Part shown: piece after piece, positions 15,518-25,648 of the stretch
Numbering within the stretch: the stretch's first letter is position 1
How the letters are laid out: every line of letters starts with the position of its first letter
Assembly: GCF_002844535.1 (NCBI RefSeq)
Contig: NZ_PJNH01000005.1
Coordinates: 1 to 64,000, forward strand
Reading direction: 5' to 3'
Length of the DNA: 64,000 nt
From: Halalkalibacillus sediminis
GTDB lineage: Bacteria > Bacillota > Bacilli > Bacillales > Alkalibacillaceae
Position numbers and translations under genes: made by a program
Notes under the pieces: model-generated
Seen by the model: only the letters and a program-made list of their open reading frames with translations
Database searches by the model: none
Told to the model about the DNA's origin: nothing

Positions 15518-15662
15518 GTGAGTCATTTTCACAAAAACAGAAAAAACCTCTCTTCCATATTAAATGAAAGAGAGGTTTTGAGTGTTTGTATAAGCAAAAC
15601 TTAACGTTTTGAGAACTGTGGTGCACGACGAGCGCCTTTAAGACCGTATTTCTTACGTTCTT
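15518..15662 (-). repeat. rpsI 3' end and terminator (attL/attR-like, right copy)
   Basis: The copy that belongs to the functional rpsI gene. Positions 15583-15655 are identical to 13662-13734, covering the final rpsI codons, the stop and the start of the trailer; the terminator part differs at several positions. The boundary of identity inside the gene (about 15662) marks how far the element carried a replacement gene end. Confidence 0.9.
15541..15579 (-). terminator. rplM-rpsI operon terminator
   Basis: A 12-bp stem, AAAACCTCTCTT (15543-15554) and AAGAGAGGTTTT (15568-15579), with the minus strand continuing in T. A second version of the same terminator stands at 13622-13657 in the duplicated block. 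Confidence 0.85.
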
Positions 15663-15993
15663 TGATGCGGTCGTCACGAGTTAAGAATCCTGCTCGTTTT
15701 AGAGTAGTACGGTATTCAGGGTCAGCTTTAAGCAACGCACGAGCAATTCCTAGACGGATTGCACCTGCTTGACCAGTGAAACCTCCACCATTTACGTTTA
15801 CTAATACGTCATAGTTACCAACGTTTTCAGTCGCTTCAAGCGGCTGGTTGATTACTAGGCGTAGAGTTTCGTGTGGGAAGAAATCTTCCGCATCTACATT
15901 ATTTACAACGACTTTTCCGTTTCCAGGGACAAGTCGTACGCGTGCTACAGAGCTCTTACGACGTCCAGTTCCATAGTATTGTACTTGTGCCAC
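15601..15993 (-). CDS. rpsI: 30S ribosomal protein S9
   Basis: Small-subunit head protein whose C-terminal tail reaches the P-site tRNA anticodon loop. It has 130 aa, the usual length, with [16 protein letters not shown] at the N-terminus and the conserved tail RRAPQFSKR. Second gene of the rplM-rpsI operon, 23 bp after rplM, with its ribosome site GGAGG in the gap. Its 3' end is the attachment site of the neighbouring element remnant; the tail remains intact, so function should be kept. Confidence 0.98.
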   Translation of the reverse strand: MAQVQYYGTGRRKSSVARVRLVPGNGKVVVNNVDAEDFFPHETLRLVINQPLEATENVGNYDVLVNVNGGGFTGQAGAIRLGIARALLKADPEYRTTLKRAGFLTRDDRIKERKKYGLKGARRAPQFSKR

Positions 15994-16016
15994 GATCAGT
16001 TAACCTCCTTCTTCAA

Positions 16017-16454
16017 TTACCCGCGAAGTTCGTAAACTTCTGGTTTTTGTGCTTCATGCTTGTGCTCAGCGCCACGGTATACGTGTAGCTTTTTGCCCAT
16101 CTTACGACCTAGTTTATTCTTAGGTAGCATACCTTTGATAGCTAGTTCAAGCATTTTTTCTGGATATTTTGAACGCATTTCTTCTGCATTACGTTCTTTT
16201 AAACCACCTGGGTAGTTTGAATGGCGGTAATAAATTTTATCTGATAATTTTTTACCTGTTAAATGAATTTTGTCAGCATTAATGATGATCACATGATCAC
16301 CTGTATCAACGTGTGGTGTGTAAGTTGGTTTATGCTTGCCGCGAAGTAGAGTTGCAACTTCAGTCGATAGACGACCTAATGTTTTGTCTTCTGCGTCAAC
16401 CACATACCATTTACGCTCAACGTTTGCTTCATTTGCCATGAAAGTTGTGCGCAT
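16017..16454 (-). CDS. rplM: 50S ribosomal protein L13
   Basis: Early-assembling large-subunit protein bound to 23S rRNA. The 145-aa protein starts MRTTFMANE, the usual start in Bacilli, with GGAGGG upstream. It contains [16 protein letters not shown] and [14 protein letters not shown]. It heads the operon with rpsI and has its own promoter 109 bp upstream, although the purine operon ends directly before it. Confidence 0.98.
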   Translation of the reverse strand: MRTTFMANEANVERKWYVVDAEDKTLGRLSTEVATLLRGKHKPTYTPHVDTGDHVIIINADKIHLTGKKLSDKIYYRHSNYPGGLKERNAEEMRSKYPEKMLELAIKGMLPKNKLGRKMGKKLHVYRGAEHKHEAQKPEVYELRG

Positions 16455-16499
16455 GTCTTTTCCCTCCTAATTGCTTTCCATTCCTAATCGAATCTAGTT

Positions 16500-16548
16500 T
16501 TTATCTCATCACGAATAACTTTCCGGGGCTATACGCGGTAATGATAAA
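16500..16548 (-). promoter_or_regulatory. structured rplM leader (L13 leader candidate)
   Basis: In the mRNA leader of rplM, TTTATCATTAC (16548-16538) can pair with GTGATGAGATAAA (16512-16500) to enclose a GC-richer internal part. Bacilli carry a known L13 autoregulatory leader at this place; I assign it by position and structure, not by a covariance search. Confidence 0.5.
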
Positions 16549-16562
16549 ATGCCATAGAATAT

Positions 16563-16590
16563 ATTATAATACCTATGGGGTAGATGTCAA
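16563..16590 (-). promoter_or_regulatory. sigma-A promoter of rplM-rpsI
   Basis: TTGACA (16585-16590) and TATAAT (16563-16568), both consensus, with a 16-nt spacer. It lies 26 bp after the folD stop; no terminator is visible between folD and this promoter, so some read-through from the purine operon is likely. Confidence 0.8.
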
Positions 16591-16616
16591 GTAGAATTGC
16601 AGACATATTTTAAATT

Positions 16617-17480
16617 TCATCGATTGATTTTGTTCATTTTTTCAAGCGATTCCGATGCAGCTTCTACCGTGTTCTGTAAAAGGGTAGCAATCGTTACCGG
16701 ACCGATGCCTCCAGGAACTGGTGTAATCGCACTTGCCTGCCTTTCACACGCTTCGTATTCGACGTCTCCGATATTCCCTTCATTGTATCCTGCATCTAGC
16801 ACCACTGCGCCCTCTTTCAGCCATTCACCTTTGACGAAGTTCGGTTTTCCGACCGCTGCTACGACAAGGTCAGCCTGTTTAATCAATTCTGGAAGGTTCT
16901 CCGTCTTGGAATGGCTCATCGTCACGGTTGCGTTTCGGTTCAATAACATCATGGAAACTGGTTTTCCAAGAATTGGACTTCTTCCGATGACGATTGCATG
17001 TTTACCCTCTACATTTATATCGTAAAAATCAATGACTTTCATGATCGCTGCTGGAGTACAGCACGGATATGCATTCAACTGGAATGCAGTCGAACCGAAC
17101 CCGTGACTGGTCACTCCATCGACATCTTTTTCTAATTTGATGGTATCAAAAGCTTTTCGTTCATCGATTTGAGCTGGGACGGGGTGTTGTAACAGAATTC
17201 CGTGCACTGAATCGTCCTCGTTCAGTTGCGTGATGACATCCAGTAGTTCTTCCGTGGTAGTGTCTTCATCTAAGTAAATACGTTCGGATTCCATTCCGAT
17301 TTTTTTACAAGCGTTCGCTTTCATCTGTACATACGTTTTGGAAGAAGAATTATCTCCTACTAAAATGGTTGCAAGTTTTGGTGTTACCCCTTGTTTGCTT
17401 AAGGATTCCACTGTTTGCTTCAATTCCTCTTTGATTGATGTTGCCACTTTTCTCCCGTCCAGAATCATTGGTTGATTCAT
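16617..17480 (-). CDS. folD: bifunctional methylenetetrahydrofolate dehydrogenase / methenyltetrahydrofolate cyclohydrolase FolD
   Basis: Converts 5,10-methylene-THF to 10-formyl-THF with NADP, providing the formyl donor used by PurN and PurH. It has 287 aa. The catalytic Tyr50 and Lys54 of YVQMK, DGVTSHGFG and the nucleotide-binding VIGRSPILGKPVSMML are in place. It is the last gene of the purine cluster and is separated from purD by a 117-bp leader holding a ZTP riboswitch, so it can answer to folate shortage on its own. The ribosome site AGGAGG sits 8 nt before the ATG. Confidence 0.97.
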   Translation of the reverse strand: MNQPMILDGRKVATSIKEELKQTVESLSKQGVTPKLATILVGDNSSSKTYVQMKANACKKIGMESERIYLDEDTTTEELLDVITQLNEDDSVHGILLQHPVPAQIDERKAFDTIKLEKDVDGVTSHGFGSTAFQLNAYPCCTPAAIMKVIDFYDINVEGKHAIVIGRSPILGKPVSMMLLNRNATVTMSHSKTENLPELIKQADLVVAAVGKPNFVKGEWLKEGAVVLDAGYNEGNIGDVEYEACERQASAITPVPGGIGPVTIATLLQNTVEAASESLEKMNKINR

Positions 17481-17514
17481 ATCTATAACCTCCTATAGTT
17501 TGAAGGGGAATCCC

Positions 17515-17590
17515 CTCGCCCAGACGACCGGCAATTCTCACACATAGCTCCCTTGTGGTGGTCTCCACGTTTGTCGTCAGTCACTATGTG
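17515..17590 (-). promoter_or_regulatory. ZTP riboswitch (pfl motif) upstream of folD
   Basis: On the minus strand the 76 nt after purD show the pfl/ZTP features in order: P1 CACATAG (17590-17584) pairing with CTATGTG (17548-17542), GTGACTGACG, a GTGGAGACCAC stem, AAGGGAGC, a linker, then GCCGGTCGTCTGGGCGA. ZTP and ZMP accumulate when 10-formyl-THF is short, and this class is known upstream of folD and fhs-type genes. There is no T-run terminator between the aptamer and folD. A GGGG-ATT-CCCC hairpin and the AGGAGG ribosome site follow, so control may be translational. Confidence 0.85.
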
Positions 17591-17597
17591 ATTATAT

Positions 17598-18857
17598 CTA
17601 TATTTGAAGTGCTTTTGATGCAATATCTTTTCGGTAAAAAATATGATCACTTTCAAAACGACTCATTTCATGATAAACCGCTTGCTGCGCTTGTTCAAGC
17701 GTAGGTTGTTTGGAAGCCACTAACAGGATTCTACCTCCGTTTGCCTTCCATTCTCCCGCCTGATTTTTAGTTCCTGCGTGGAAAAGCAGACTTGGTGGAT
17801 TTTTGGCTGGCAAGTCAGGCAGTGAAGCACCTTTTTCATAAGCTCCAGGATAGCCTTTTGACGCCAGGACTACCCCAACCACTGCATCTTGTGACCATTG
17901 AAGTTCGAGGGGCTCTGCTTTCAGCACACTCTCTATTACATCTACCAGATCATTCTCAAGTCTCGGCAAAACGACTTGTGCTTCTGGATCCCCGAAACGA
18001 GCATTGAACTCAATCACTTTCGGTCCACCCTCTGTCAAAATCAGACCTGCGTAAAGGATTCCCGTGAATGATCGCTCCTCTTGTACGAGCGCTTCTGCTG
18101 TCGGTTTCAGTATCTTTTCAATGGATTGTTCGTAGATAGTGTCTTCAATCTGAGGCACTGGAGAATAAGCCCCCATGCCGCCAGTGTTTGGACCTTTATC
18201 GTTATCATATGCTCGCTTATGATCTTGCGAAAGAACCATTGGGTAGACATTGGTGCCATTGACGAAAGCCATCAAAGAGAACTCTTCACCTTGTAGGAAC
18301 TCTTCAATGACGATTCGCGCTCCCGCTTCACCAAAAGCTTGATCCCCAAGCATGTCGTCGACTGCTTGTTCCGCTTCTTCTAACGTTTGAGCAACCACAA
18401 CACCTTTTCCAGCAGCGAGACCATCCGCTTTGATGACGATCGGTGCACCTTGCGCGTGTATGTATTCTTTCGCAGGTGCGATTTCATGGAAAGTTTGCGA
18501 TGCCGCAGTAGGAATCTGATATTTTTTCATCAACGCTTTCGCAAAGTCTTTACTTCCCTCTATGAGAGAAGCAGCTTCTGTCGGTCCGAAAATTCGAAGG
18601 TTCGCTTCTTGAAAATGATCCACGATCCCAGCCATAAGTGGTACTTCTGGTCCTACGATTGTCAGGTCAATCTCTTCTTTTTTCGCAAAGTTGAGGAGTT
18701 CGTTGTGATTCGATTCCTCTATAGGAAGTAGCGTTGTCACGTCTTCCATCCCATCATTGCCAGGCGCTACGAATACTTGCTCTACCCGATTACTTTGAGC
18801 TACTTTCCAAGCGAGGACGTGTTCGCGTCCACCTCGACCGATGATCAACACCTTCAT
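17598..18857 (-). CDS. purD: phosphoribosylamine--glycine ligase (GARS)
   Basis: Second step of IMP synthesis: ATP-dependent joining of glycine to phosphoribosylamine. It is a 419-aa ATP-grasp enzyme with KVLIIGRGGREHVLAWK at the start, APIVIKADGLAAGKGVVVA in the ATP-grasp domain and EFNARFGDPE near the metal site. Last gene of the continuous pur block, 19 bp after purH. The GGAGG ribosome site in the gap supports the ATG at 18857. Confidence 0.97.
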   Translation of the reverse strand: MKVLIIGRGGREHVLAWKVAQSNRVEQVFVAPGNDGMEDVTTLLPIEESNHNELLNFAKKEEIDLTIVGPEVPLMAGIVDHFQEANLRIFGPTEAASLIEGSKDFAKALMKKYQIPTAASQTFHEIAPAKEYIHAQGAPIVIKADGLAAGKGVVVAQTLEEAEQAVDDMLGDQAFGEAGARIVIEEFLQGEEFSLMAFVNGTNVYPMVLSQDHKRAYDNDKGPNTGGMGAYSPVPQIEDTIYEQSIEKILKPTAEALVQEERSFTGILYAGLILTEGGPKVIEFNARFGDPEAQVVLPRLENDLVDVIESVLKAEPLELQWSQDAVVGVVLASKGYPGAYEKGASLPDLPAKNPPSLLFHAGTKNQAGEWKANGGRILLVASKQPTLEQAQQAVYHEMSRFESDHIFYRKDIASKALQI

Positions 18858-18876
18858 AGCCGAACCTCCTTTTGCA

Positions 18877-20400
18877 TTAGTGTTTAAAGTGTCTTACTCC
18901 GGTGAACACCATTGTGATTCCGTACTCGTTACATTTCTTGATCGAATCTTCATCACGAATAGATCCACCCGGTTGGATGATTGCTCGGACTCCAGCTTGG
19001 TGAGCTGCCTCCACGGTATCATCCATCGGAAAGAAGGCGTCAGATGCCATCGCAGCCCCTTGAGCTTGAGCACCGGCTTGTTCGATCGCGATCGCTGCAG
19101 CTCCTACACGGTTCATTTGACCTGCTCCAACTCCGACCGTCTGCTGATCTTTTGCTAACAAAATCGCATTCGATTTCACATGCTTGACGATTTGCCAAGC
19201 GAACTTGAGATCCGTCCATTCATCTTCAGTCGGCTCACGTTCTGTCGCAACGGTGAACTCAACATCTTCCACTGGGTATTGATCTTCTTCTTGAATCAAC
19301 ACACCACCGGTCACTGAGTGCAAACGTTCGTTACCACGGCTCTTTTCCACCGGAATTTCTAACAATCGAATGTTTTTCTTCTTCGATAAAATGTCAAAAG
19401 CTTCATCTGTGAACGACGGAGCAATGATGATTTCTAAAAAGATTTGGCTCAACTTGTCCGCGACCTCTTTTTCAACAGGTCGATTCAAAGCGACAATACC
19501 TCCGAAAATCGATACTGGATCTGCGGCATAAGCTCTAGAGTAAGCTTCGAACAAGGACTTTCCTGTTCCGACCCCACACGGATTTGTGTGCTTAACGGCT
19601 ACAGCAGCAGGAGAATCAAATTCACGCACCATCGATAGTGCCGCATCAGCATCTTGAATATTGTTGTAGGATAATTCTTTCCCGTGTAATTGTTTCGCAT
19701 GCGCAAGAGATGATTGTTCAGCAAAAGGTTCGACATAGAAAGCGGCTTTCTGATGTGGATTCTCTCCGTATCGAAGCACTTGTTTACGCTCGTAAGTAAC
19801 GGTTTTTGTCTCAGGAAAAGCTTCGTCTGTTAAGTAATCTGCCACTAAAGAATCGTACTGTGCTGTATGGCGAAACACCTTGGCAGCAAGCTCTTTTTTC
19901 TTTTCAAAAGATACTTCCTCACCATTCTGAACAGCTGTAACCACAGTTTCATAGTCTTCGGGATTGACAACAACTGTTACGTCCTGATGATTCTTAGCTG
20001 CTGAGCGGAGCAACGTAGGTCCACCGATATCAATGTTTTCAATGGCATCTTCAAAAGAAACGTCTTCTTTCGCCACGGTCTCTTTGAATGGATAAAGGTT
20101 CACCACCACTAAATCAATCGGCGTAATTCCATGCTCCTTCAGTTGAGACTGGTGATCTTCAGAGGACCTTTTCGCAAGTAATGCCCCATGAACATTAGGG
20201 TGCAACGTTTTCACGCGCCCATCCATAATCTCAGGGAAATCTGTCACCTCTGATATTCCTTTGACGGTCACACCCGCTTCTTCGATCACCCGCTTTGTTC
20301 CACCGGTTGAAATCAACTCGACCCCCGCGTCATCCAATTTCTTCGCGAGCTCTTCGATTCCATTCTTATCAGAAACACTAAGTAGCGCTCTTTTGATCAT
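18877..20400 (-). CDS. purH: bifunctional AICAR formyltransferase / IMP cyclohydrolase
   Basis: Catalyses the last two steps to IMP. The N-terminal cyclohydrolase domain (about 1-195, starting IKRALLSVSDKNGIEEL) is followed by the formyltransferase domain with the signature VKHTNPCGVG. The frame opens at 20505, but the family start is the ATG at 20400, with GGGAG just upstream, giving 507 aa. It overlaps the end of purN by 23 bp, suggesting translational coupling. Confidence 0.97.
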   Translation of the reverse strand: MIKRALLSVSDKNGIEELAKKLDDAGVELISTGGTKRVIEEAGVTVKGISEVTDFPEIMDGRVKTLHPNVHGALLAKRSSEDHQSQLKEHGITPIDLVVVNLYPFKETVAKEDVSFEDAIENIDIGGPTLLRSAAKNHQDVTVVVNPEDYETVVTAVQNGEEVSFEKKKELAAKVFRHTAQYDSLVADYLTDEAFPETKTVTYERKQVLRYGENPHQKAAFYVEPFAEQSSLAHAKQLHGKELSYNNIQDADAALSMVREFDSPAAVAVKHTNPCGVGTGKSLFEAYSRAYAADPVSIFGGIVALNRPVEKEVADKLSQIFLEIIIAPSFTDEAFDILSKKKNIRLLEIPVEKSRGNERLHSVTGGVLIQEEDQYPVEDVEFTVATEREPTEDEWTDLKFAWQIVKHVKSNAILLAKDQQTVGVGAGQMNRVGAAAIAIEQAGAQAQGAAMASDAFFPMDDTVEAAHQAGVRAIIQPGGSIRDEDSIKKCNEYGITMVFTGVRHFKH

Positions 20401-20974
20401 GTTCTCCCAACCTTCCTGCGACTGAAGCAATCGTCTTAGGGTACAACTCATGCTCCACCTTCTGAATTTTTTCTTGCAAACTTTCATATGTATCTTGTTT
20501 TTCAATCTGTATTTTCACCTGTTCAATGATCGGCCCTGTGTCCATACCATCATCTACGAAATGAACAGTCACACCTGTATCTAAGGCAGCACTATCTAAA
20601 GCCTGGCCGATCGCATCTTTTCCAGGAAATGCAGGTAAATACGATGGATGGATATTCATGATCCGCCCTTCAAATTCTCTTAAGATCGTCGGCCCGATCA
20701 AGCGCATGTAACCCGCTAGTACAACCAAGTCAATCTTTTTCTCTTGTAACAATGACAGTACCTTAGATTCGTACTCGATTTTATCGGAAAAATCTTTCGG
20801 CGAAAAAGCATCCGCTTCGATCCCGAACTTCTTAGCTCGCTCAAGAACAAACGCCTTCGGTCGATCTGAAAAAAGATAGACGACCTCGTACCCTGATTCC
20901 TGCACACGCGATGCTTGGACGATCGATTCAAAATTCGAACCACTTCCAGACGCGAAAATTGCTATTCGCTTCAT
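20378..20974 (-). CDS. purN: phosphoribosylglycinamide formyltransferase
   Basis: Transfers the formyl group of 10-formyl-THF to GAR. It has 198 aa, with the FASGSGSNFESI phosphate-binding loop, MNIHPSYLPAFPG (catalytic Asn and His) and VHFVDDGMDTGPII (catalytic Asp). The ATG overlaps the stop of purM (TAATG), and the 3' end overlaps purH. Depends on FolD for its cofactor. Confidence 0.97.
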   Translation of the reverse strand: MKRIAIFASGSGSNFESIVQASRVQESGYEVVYLFSDRPKAFVLERAKKFGIEADAFSPKDFSDKIEYESKVLSLLQEKKIDLVVLAGYMRLIGPTILREFEGRIMNIHPSYLPAFPGKDAIGQALDSAALDTGVTVHFVDDGMDTGPIIEQVKIQIEKQDTYESLQEKIQKVEHELYPKTIASVAGRLGEHDQKSAT

Positions 20975-22008
20975 TACATTTTCCCTCTTTTCAACTCTAG
21001 TTCACCCGAGTGATTGACTGTCCCTAATTCATATCCATCTTCACCGATTGATTTCAATGTCTCAAGAACTGTTCTTGCATCCTCTTTATTAACTGTCAGT
21101 ACCATTCCAATCCCCATATTGAATACGTGATACATTTCATTAAGATCCAGATTTCCGTAGCTTTGTAAAAAAGGGAATACATCTGGCATAGGAACAGTAT
21201 CAAGCTCAATCTCAGCGCCAAATCCTTCAGGCAGCATCCGAGGGATATTTTCATGAAACCCTCCACCAGTGATGTGAGCCATCCCTTTGATTGTGACTTT
21301 TTCCATCAAAGCAAGAATGGCAGAAACGTAAATTTTCGTTGGGGTCAGTAACACTTCACCTAACGGACGCTTGAAAGGTTCGTAAACTTTATTCCAATCC
21401 AACTCCGCTTCCTCTACAATCTTCCGGACCAAAGAGAAGCCATTGCTGTGCACCCCTGAAGAAGGTAAGCCAAGCAGTACATCTCCAGCTTGAATATCTT
21501 CGCCCGTGATGATATCACTTTTCTCACACGCACCTACTGCAAAACCAGCGATGTCATATTCATCTACATCATATAATCCCGGCATTTCAGCTGTCTCGCC
21601 GCCGATTAATGCACAACCTGACTTCTCACACCCATCAGCGACACCTTTGACGATCTGCTCGATTTTCTCGGGATCAGCTTTTCCAAGTGCTAGATAGTCC
21701 AAAAAATATAACGGTTCCGCACCTTGAGCGATGATATCATTAACGCACATCGCGACTGCGTCCACTCCGATTGTATCGTGTTGATCCGTTTCAAATGCGA
21801 GCCTCAATTTCGTCCCGACACCGTCTGTTCCAGAAATTAAGACAGGCTCTTTTAAATTCAAACTGGATAGGTCGAACATTCCACCAAAGCCGCCTAATGC
21901 TCCCATGACACCTTTTCGCTCGGTCCTCTTTACATGGGATTTCATTCGTTCAACCGCTTCATATCCTGCTTCAATATCTACACCGGCCTGGCGATAGGCT
22001 TGTGACAT
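20974..22008 (-). CDS. purM: phosphoribosylformylglycinamidine cyclo-ligase (AIR synthetase)
   Basis: ATP-dependent ring closure of FGAM to AIR. It has 344 aa, the family length, with [24 protein letters not shown] and [12 protein letters not shown], the ATP-binding superfamily motifs shared with PurL. The start overlaps the purF stop by one base (TAATG), and the stop overlaps purN the same way, so the three are translationally coupled. Confidence 0.97.
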   Translation of the reverse strand: MSQAYRQAGVDIEAGYEAVERMKSHVKRTERKGVMGALGGFGGMFDLSSLNLKEPVLISGTDGVGTKLRLAFETDQHDTIGVDAVAMCVNDIIAQGAEPLYFLDYLALGKADPEKIEQIVKGVADGCEKSGCALIGGETAEMPGLYDVDEYDIAGFAVGACEKSDIITGEDIQAGDVLLGLPSSGVHSNGFSLVRKIVEEAELDWNKVYEPFKRPLGEVLLTPTKIYVSAILALMEKVTIKGMAHITGGGFHENIPRMLPEGFGAEIELDTVPMPDVFPFLQSYGNLDLNEMYHVFNMGIGMVLTVNKEDARTVLETLKSIGEDGYELGTVNHSGELELKRGKM

Positions 22009-23447
22009 TACAACTTCACTCCCTGCTTGATGACCTGTTCTTTTTCAAAAGGCATCATTGAATCTTCATGAATATTTGTAGGATATTTCCCTGTAAAACA
22101 AGCCAAGCAATGGCCACAATTTGTGCTCTTATCGTCTCTACCAACCGCTTCAACCATATGGTCAGTTTCTAAGAATGCTAGTGAATCCGCACCGATGATC
22201 TCTCTGATCTCCTCTACCGAATTTTTGGCTGCAATCAATTCAGAAGACGAAGATGTGTCGATCCCGTAAAAGCATGGATGTTTGATCGGCGGGGAACTGA
22301 TACGCACGTGCACTTCTTTAGCACCTGCCTCTTTCAACATCTTCACGATTCGTCTTGAAGTGGTCCCGCGAACAATCGAGTCATCCACCATGACGACACG
22401 CTTTCCTTCCACAATTTTGCGAACAGGAGATAACTTCATTTGTACACCGCGCTCACGAAGCTCCTGAGAAGGTTGTATGAATGTCCGGCCTACATATCTA
22501 TTTTTGATTAAACCGAGCTCATATGGGATTCTGGATTGTTCTGCGTACCCTATAGCAGCCGATATACTCGAATCAGGAACTCCAGTAACAACATCAGCCT
22601 CTACCGGAAACTCATCGGCCAACCTTTTTCCAAGACGTTTTCTGGTACTATGAATGTTCTCGCCGTCCACATTGCTGTCGGGACGAGCGAAATAAACATA
22701 TTCCATCGTGCAGATCGAACGGTCCTCAGGCTCAGCGAAATGATCAGAGTGAAGTCCTTCATTATTAATGACAAGAATCTCTCCCGGCTGAATCTCTCTG
22801 ATATATTCGGCACCGACTACATCGAAAGCACACGTTTCGGAAGCTACGACATAAGCCTCTCCGATTTTACCTAGCGAGAGAGGACGCATTCCTCGAGGAT
22901 CGAGCGCAGCGATCAACTGGTCTTCAAGCATCATTAGAACGGCGTAAGCACCTTCTAACTGCTTCAAAGCCCCTTTCATTCTTTCGAGCATCGATTTTTT
23001 GCCACCCTTTTTAATCAAATGGGCGATTACTTCGGTATCAGAAGTCGTTTGAAAAATGCTTCCTTCCTCTTCCAACTCTGAACGCAACTTCGAGGCATTT
23101 ACGAGATTGCCATTATGCGCAAGAGCCAATGAACCTTTTTTAGAATTGAAAAGAAGAGGCTGTATATTTTCGTACGTTTTATCTCCTGCTGTTGAATAGC
23201 GGACATGACCGACCGATGCTTGGCCTGTGAGTGCTTTTAATTCCTCTTCATCTAACACTTCAGTCACCAAACCAAGGCCCTTGGACTGATTCAACGTCTT
23301 CCCATCAGAAACCACGACCCCAGCACCTTCTTGCCCTCGGTGCTGCAAACTATGAAGTCCGTAATAGGTCATATGAGCGGCTTGCTTATGACCATATACA
23401 CCAAAGATGCCACATTCCTCGTTTAAGCCTTTGATTTCAGCAAGCAT
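22008..23447 (-). CDS. purF: amidophosphoribosyltransferase
   Basis: Committing step of purine synthesis: glutamine-dependent conversion of PRPP to phosphoribosylamine. A short propeptide of 11 residues precedes the catalytic Cys ([12 protein letters not shown]), as in the B. subtilis enzyme, which also carries an oxygen-sensitive 4Fe-4S cluster; the cluster cysteines are visible in NCGHCLACF near the C-terminus. The PRPP motif [15 protein letters not shown] is intact. Starts inside the end of purL (25-bp overlap). Confidence 0.97.
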   Translation of the reverse strand: MLAEIKGLNEECGIFGVYGHKQAAHMTYYGLHSLQHRGQEGAGVVVSDGKTLNQSKGLGLVTEVLDEEELKALTGQASVGHVRYSTAGDKTYENIQPLLFNSKKGSLALAHNGNLVNASKLRSELEEEGSIFQTTSDTEVIAHLIKKGGKKSMLERMKGALKQLEGAYAVLMMLEDQLIAALDPRGMRPLSLGKIGEAYVVASETCAFDVVGAEYIREIQPGEILVINNEGLHSDHFAEPEDRSICTMEYVYFARPDSNVDGENIHSTRKRLGKRLADEFPVEADVVTGVPDSSISAAIGYAEQSRIPYELGLIKNRYVGRTFIQPSQELRERGVQMKLSPVRKIVEGKRVVMVDDSIVRGTTSRRIVKMLKEAGAKEVHVRISSPPIKHPCFYGIDTSSSSELIAAKNSVEEIREIIGADSLAFLETDHMVEAVGRDDKSTNCGHCLACFTGKYPTNIHEDSMMPFEKEQVIKQGVKL

Positions 23448-25648
23448 GGGATCGCTCCTTTCCAGAGTTGGGTTAAACGCTCAACCGATGCATTGATCAT
23501 CTCTTGATCATTAAAAGAAATTTGCACTTTTCCAGTTGGTGTAACTTTTCCAATCAATTGAGCGTCCGGTACGATTTCTTCAAAAGATTTCTGCTGTTCT
23601 TTTGAAACTGTCACTAAAAATCTTGATTGTGTTTCGCTAAATAGTTCGACCTCATGTGTTCCACTCATATGAGCCTCTATTCCAAAGTCAGTGGTCATAA
23701 CTTTTTCGGCTAATGCAACGGCCATTCCACCTTCAGAAATATCGTGAGCAGATTGGATCAAATCTTGTTGTATAGCATGTAACAGTTTAGACTGACGTTC
23801 TTTTTCAACCTTTAAATCGATCGATGGAGCTTTACCTGAGTATTCGCCAACTAATAACTTTTGTAGCTCACTTCCGCCGATCTCAGTAGAATTTTCACCA
23901 ATTAGATAGACAAGATCTCCTGCCTGTTTAACATGTTGCGTCGTAATATGTTCAACATCATGTATCAGACCTACCATTCCAATCACAGGGGTCGGGTAAA
24001 CACTCGTACCTTTCGTTTCGTTATACAACGAGACATTTCCACTGATTACTGGTGTAGATAACTGTTCGCAAGCTTTAGCCATTCCATCCGTCGTTTGCTC
24101 CATCGTCCAGAACACTTCTTCTTTATCAGGGTTACCGAAGTTCAATCCATCCGTCAGGGCGATCGGTTCTGCACCAGAACAAACTACATTTCTAGCAGCC
24201 TCAGCCACCACAATCTGACCACCCGTTAATGGATCGAGGTGGATATACCTTGAATTGCAGTCTGTCGTCATCGCTAGTGCTTTCTTTGTTCCACGGATCC
24301 GAAGTACCGCGGCATCTGATCCTGGTGTGACGACCGTATTCGTCTGAACCATATGGTCGTACTGATCGTAGACCCATTCTTTGCTAGCAATGGTCGGTGC
24401 TTGCAGTAACTGTTCTAAAATTTCTTCAGGGTTTTCAAGTTGTGGTAATACCACCTCTGTCTGCTGATTCATCACGAATTGCTCTGGTTGCTTTGAAGGT
24501 AGCTGATATACTGGAGCCTCTTCAGCAAGAGCATCCACCGGCACATCCGTAACCACTTCACCTTTATGAAGCAATCTGAACTGCTTTTCTTCTATGACAA
24601 CTCCAACTTCAACCGCTTCAAGGTCAAATGGAGCGACGATATCTTTGATTTCTTGCTCGCGTCCTTTTTCAACAACGATAAGCATACGTTCCTGAGATTC
24701 CGAAAGCATCATTTCATAAGGCGCCATTCCTACCTCACGCTGTGGCACTTTGTCTAAATCCATTTCGATACCTGTGCCAGCCTTACTCGCCATCTCACTC
24801 GCTGAAGAAGTAAGTCCAGCAGCACCCATATCTTGCATACCGACGAGCGCGTCAGATTTGATCAATTTTAAACACGCTTCGATAAGTAGTTTTTCCATAA
24901 AAGGATCTCCTACTTGAACCGCCGGACGGTCCTCTGAAGATTCATCCGTCAATTCTTCTGATGCGAATGTGGCACCATGAATCCCGTCGCGGCCAGTAGC
25001 GGACCCTATGTACATGACCGTATTCCCGATCCCTTTCGCTTGCCCGACTTGAACGTCTTCGTGGTTAATCAGCCCAACACACATCGCATTGACTAAAGGA
25101 TTGCCTTGATAACAATCGTCGAATTGAATTTCTCCTCCGACAGTAGGTACACCAACGCAATTACCATATCCAGCGATTCCTGCTACCACTTCTTCAAATA
25201 AATACTTTGTGCGTGGCGTTGTCAGTTCTCCAAAACGAAGTGAATTCAGTAATGCAATAGGACGTGCCCCCATGGAAAAAACGTCGCGGATAATTCCTCC
25301 GACACCCGTCGCAGCCCCTTGGTAGGGTTCAATCGCTGAAGGGTGATTATGACTTTCGATCTTAAAGACAACCGCTTGCTCGTCACCGATATCAACAACT
25401 CCCGCACCTTCTCCAGGTCCCTGTATCACTCGGGGACTTTTGGTAGGAAATTTCGAAAGTAGAGGCTTCGATTTTTTATAGCTGCAATGTTCACTCCACA
25501 TCACCGAGAAAATACCTGTTTCAGTATAATTCGGCGTACGACCTAGCAACTTTTCAATCGTCGAAAATTCATCATCGGTCAGGCCCATTTCAGCATATAG
25601 CTTACGATCCTTCACTTCTTGTGGACTTGGCTCAAGTAGTAATGACAT
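23423..25648 (-). CDS. purL: phosphoribosylformylglycinamidine synthase subunit PurL
   Basis: Large ATP-binding subunit that makes FGAM from FGAR; this is the short Gram-positive form (741 aa) that needs separate PurS and PurQ. Motifs include [29 protein letters not shown] and the second-half DALNFG-type segment [10 protein letters not shown]. Overlaps purQ by 17 bp upstream and purF downstream. The B. subtilis complex has one PurL, one PurQ and two PurS. Confidence 0.97.
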   Translation of the reverse strand: MSLLLEPSPQEVKDRKLYAEMGLTDDEFSTIEKLLGRTPNYTETGIFSVMWSEHCSYKKSKPLLSKFPTKSPRVIQGPGEGAGVVDIGDEQAVVFKIESHNHPSAIEPYQGAATGVGGIIRDVFSMGARPIALLNSLRFGELTTPRTKYLFEEVVAGIAGYGNCVGVPTVGGEIQFDDCYQGNPLVNAMCVGLINHEDVQVGQAKGIGNTVMYIGSATGRDGIHGATFASEELTDESSEDRPAVQVGDPFMEKLLIEACLKLIKSDALVGMQDMGAAGLTSSASEMASKAGTGIEMDLDKVPQREVGMAPYEMMLSESQERMLIVVEKGREQEIKDIVAPFDLEAVEVGVVIEEKQFRLLHKGEVVTDVPVDALAEEAPVYQLPSKQPEQFVMNQQTEVVLPQLENPEEILEQLLQAPTIASKEWVYDQYDHMVQTNTVVTPGSDAAVLRIRGTKKALAMTTDCNSRYIHLDPLTGGQIVVAEAARNVVCSGAEPIALTDGLNFGNPDKEEVFWTMEQTTDGMAKACEQLSTPVISGNVSLYNETKGTSVYPTPVIGMVGLIHDVEHITTQHVKQAGDLVYLIGENSTEIGGSELQKLLVGEYSGKAPSIDLKVEKERQSKLLHAIQQDLIQSAHDISEGGMAVALAEKVMTTDFGIEAHMSGTHEVELFSETQSRFLVTVSKEQQKSFEEIVPDAQLIGKVTPTGKVQISFNDQEMINASVERLTQLWKGAIPCLLKSKA

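Larger units (their letters stand above)
13597..15662. mobile_element. decayed integrative element at the rpsI 3' end
   Basis: The stretch is bounded by direct repeats of the rpsI 3' end. Next to the right-hand repeat it carries the C-terminal stub of a tyrosine recombinase whose frame points toward that repeat, beside a broken HTH gene, as at the ends of ICEs and prophages. Only about 2 kb remains, holding one intact surface-type gene and a long palindrome. I infer that an element integrated by site-specific recombination at rpsI and later lost most of its body by deletion. As I recall, rpsI is among the 3'-end targets reported for streptococcal ICEs/IMEs. Confidence 0.75.
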
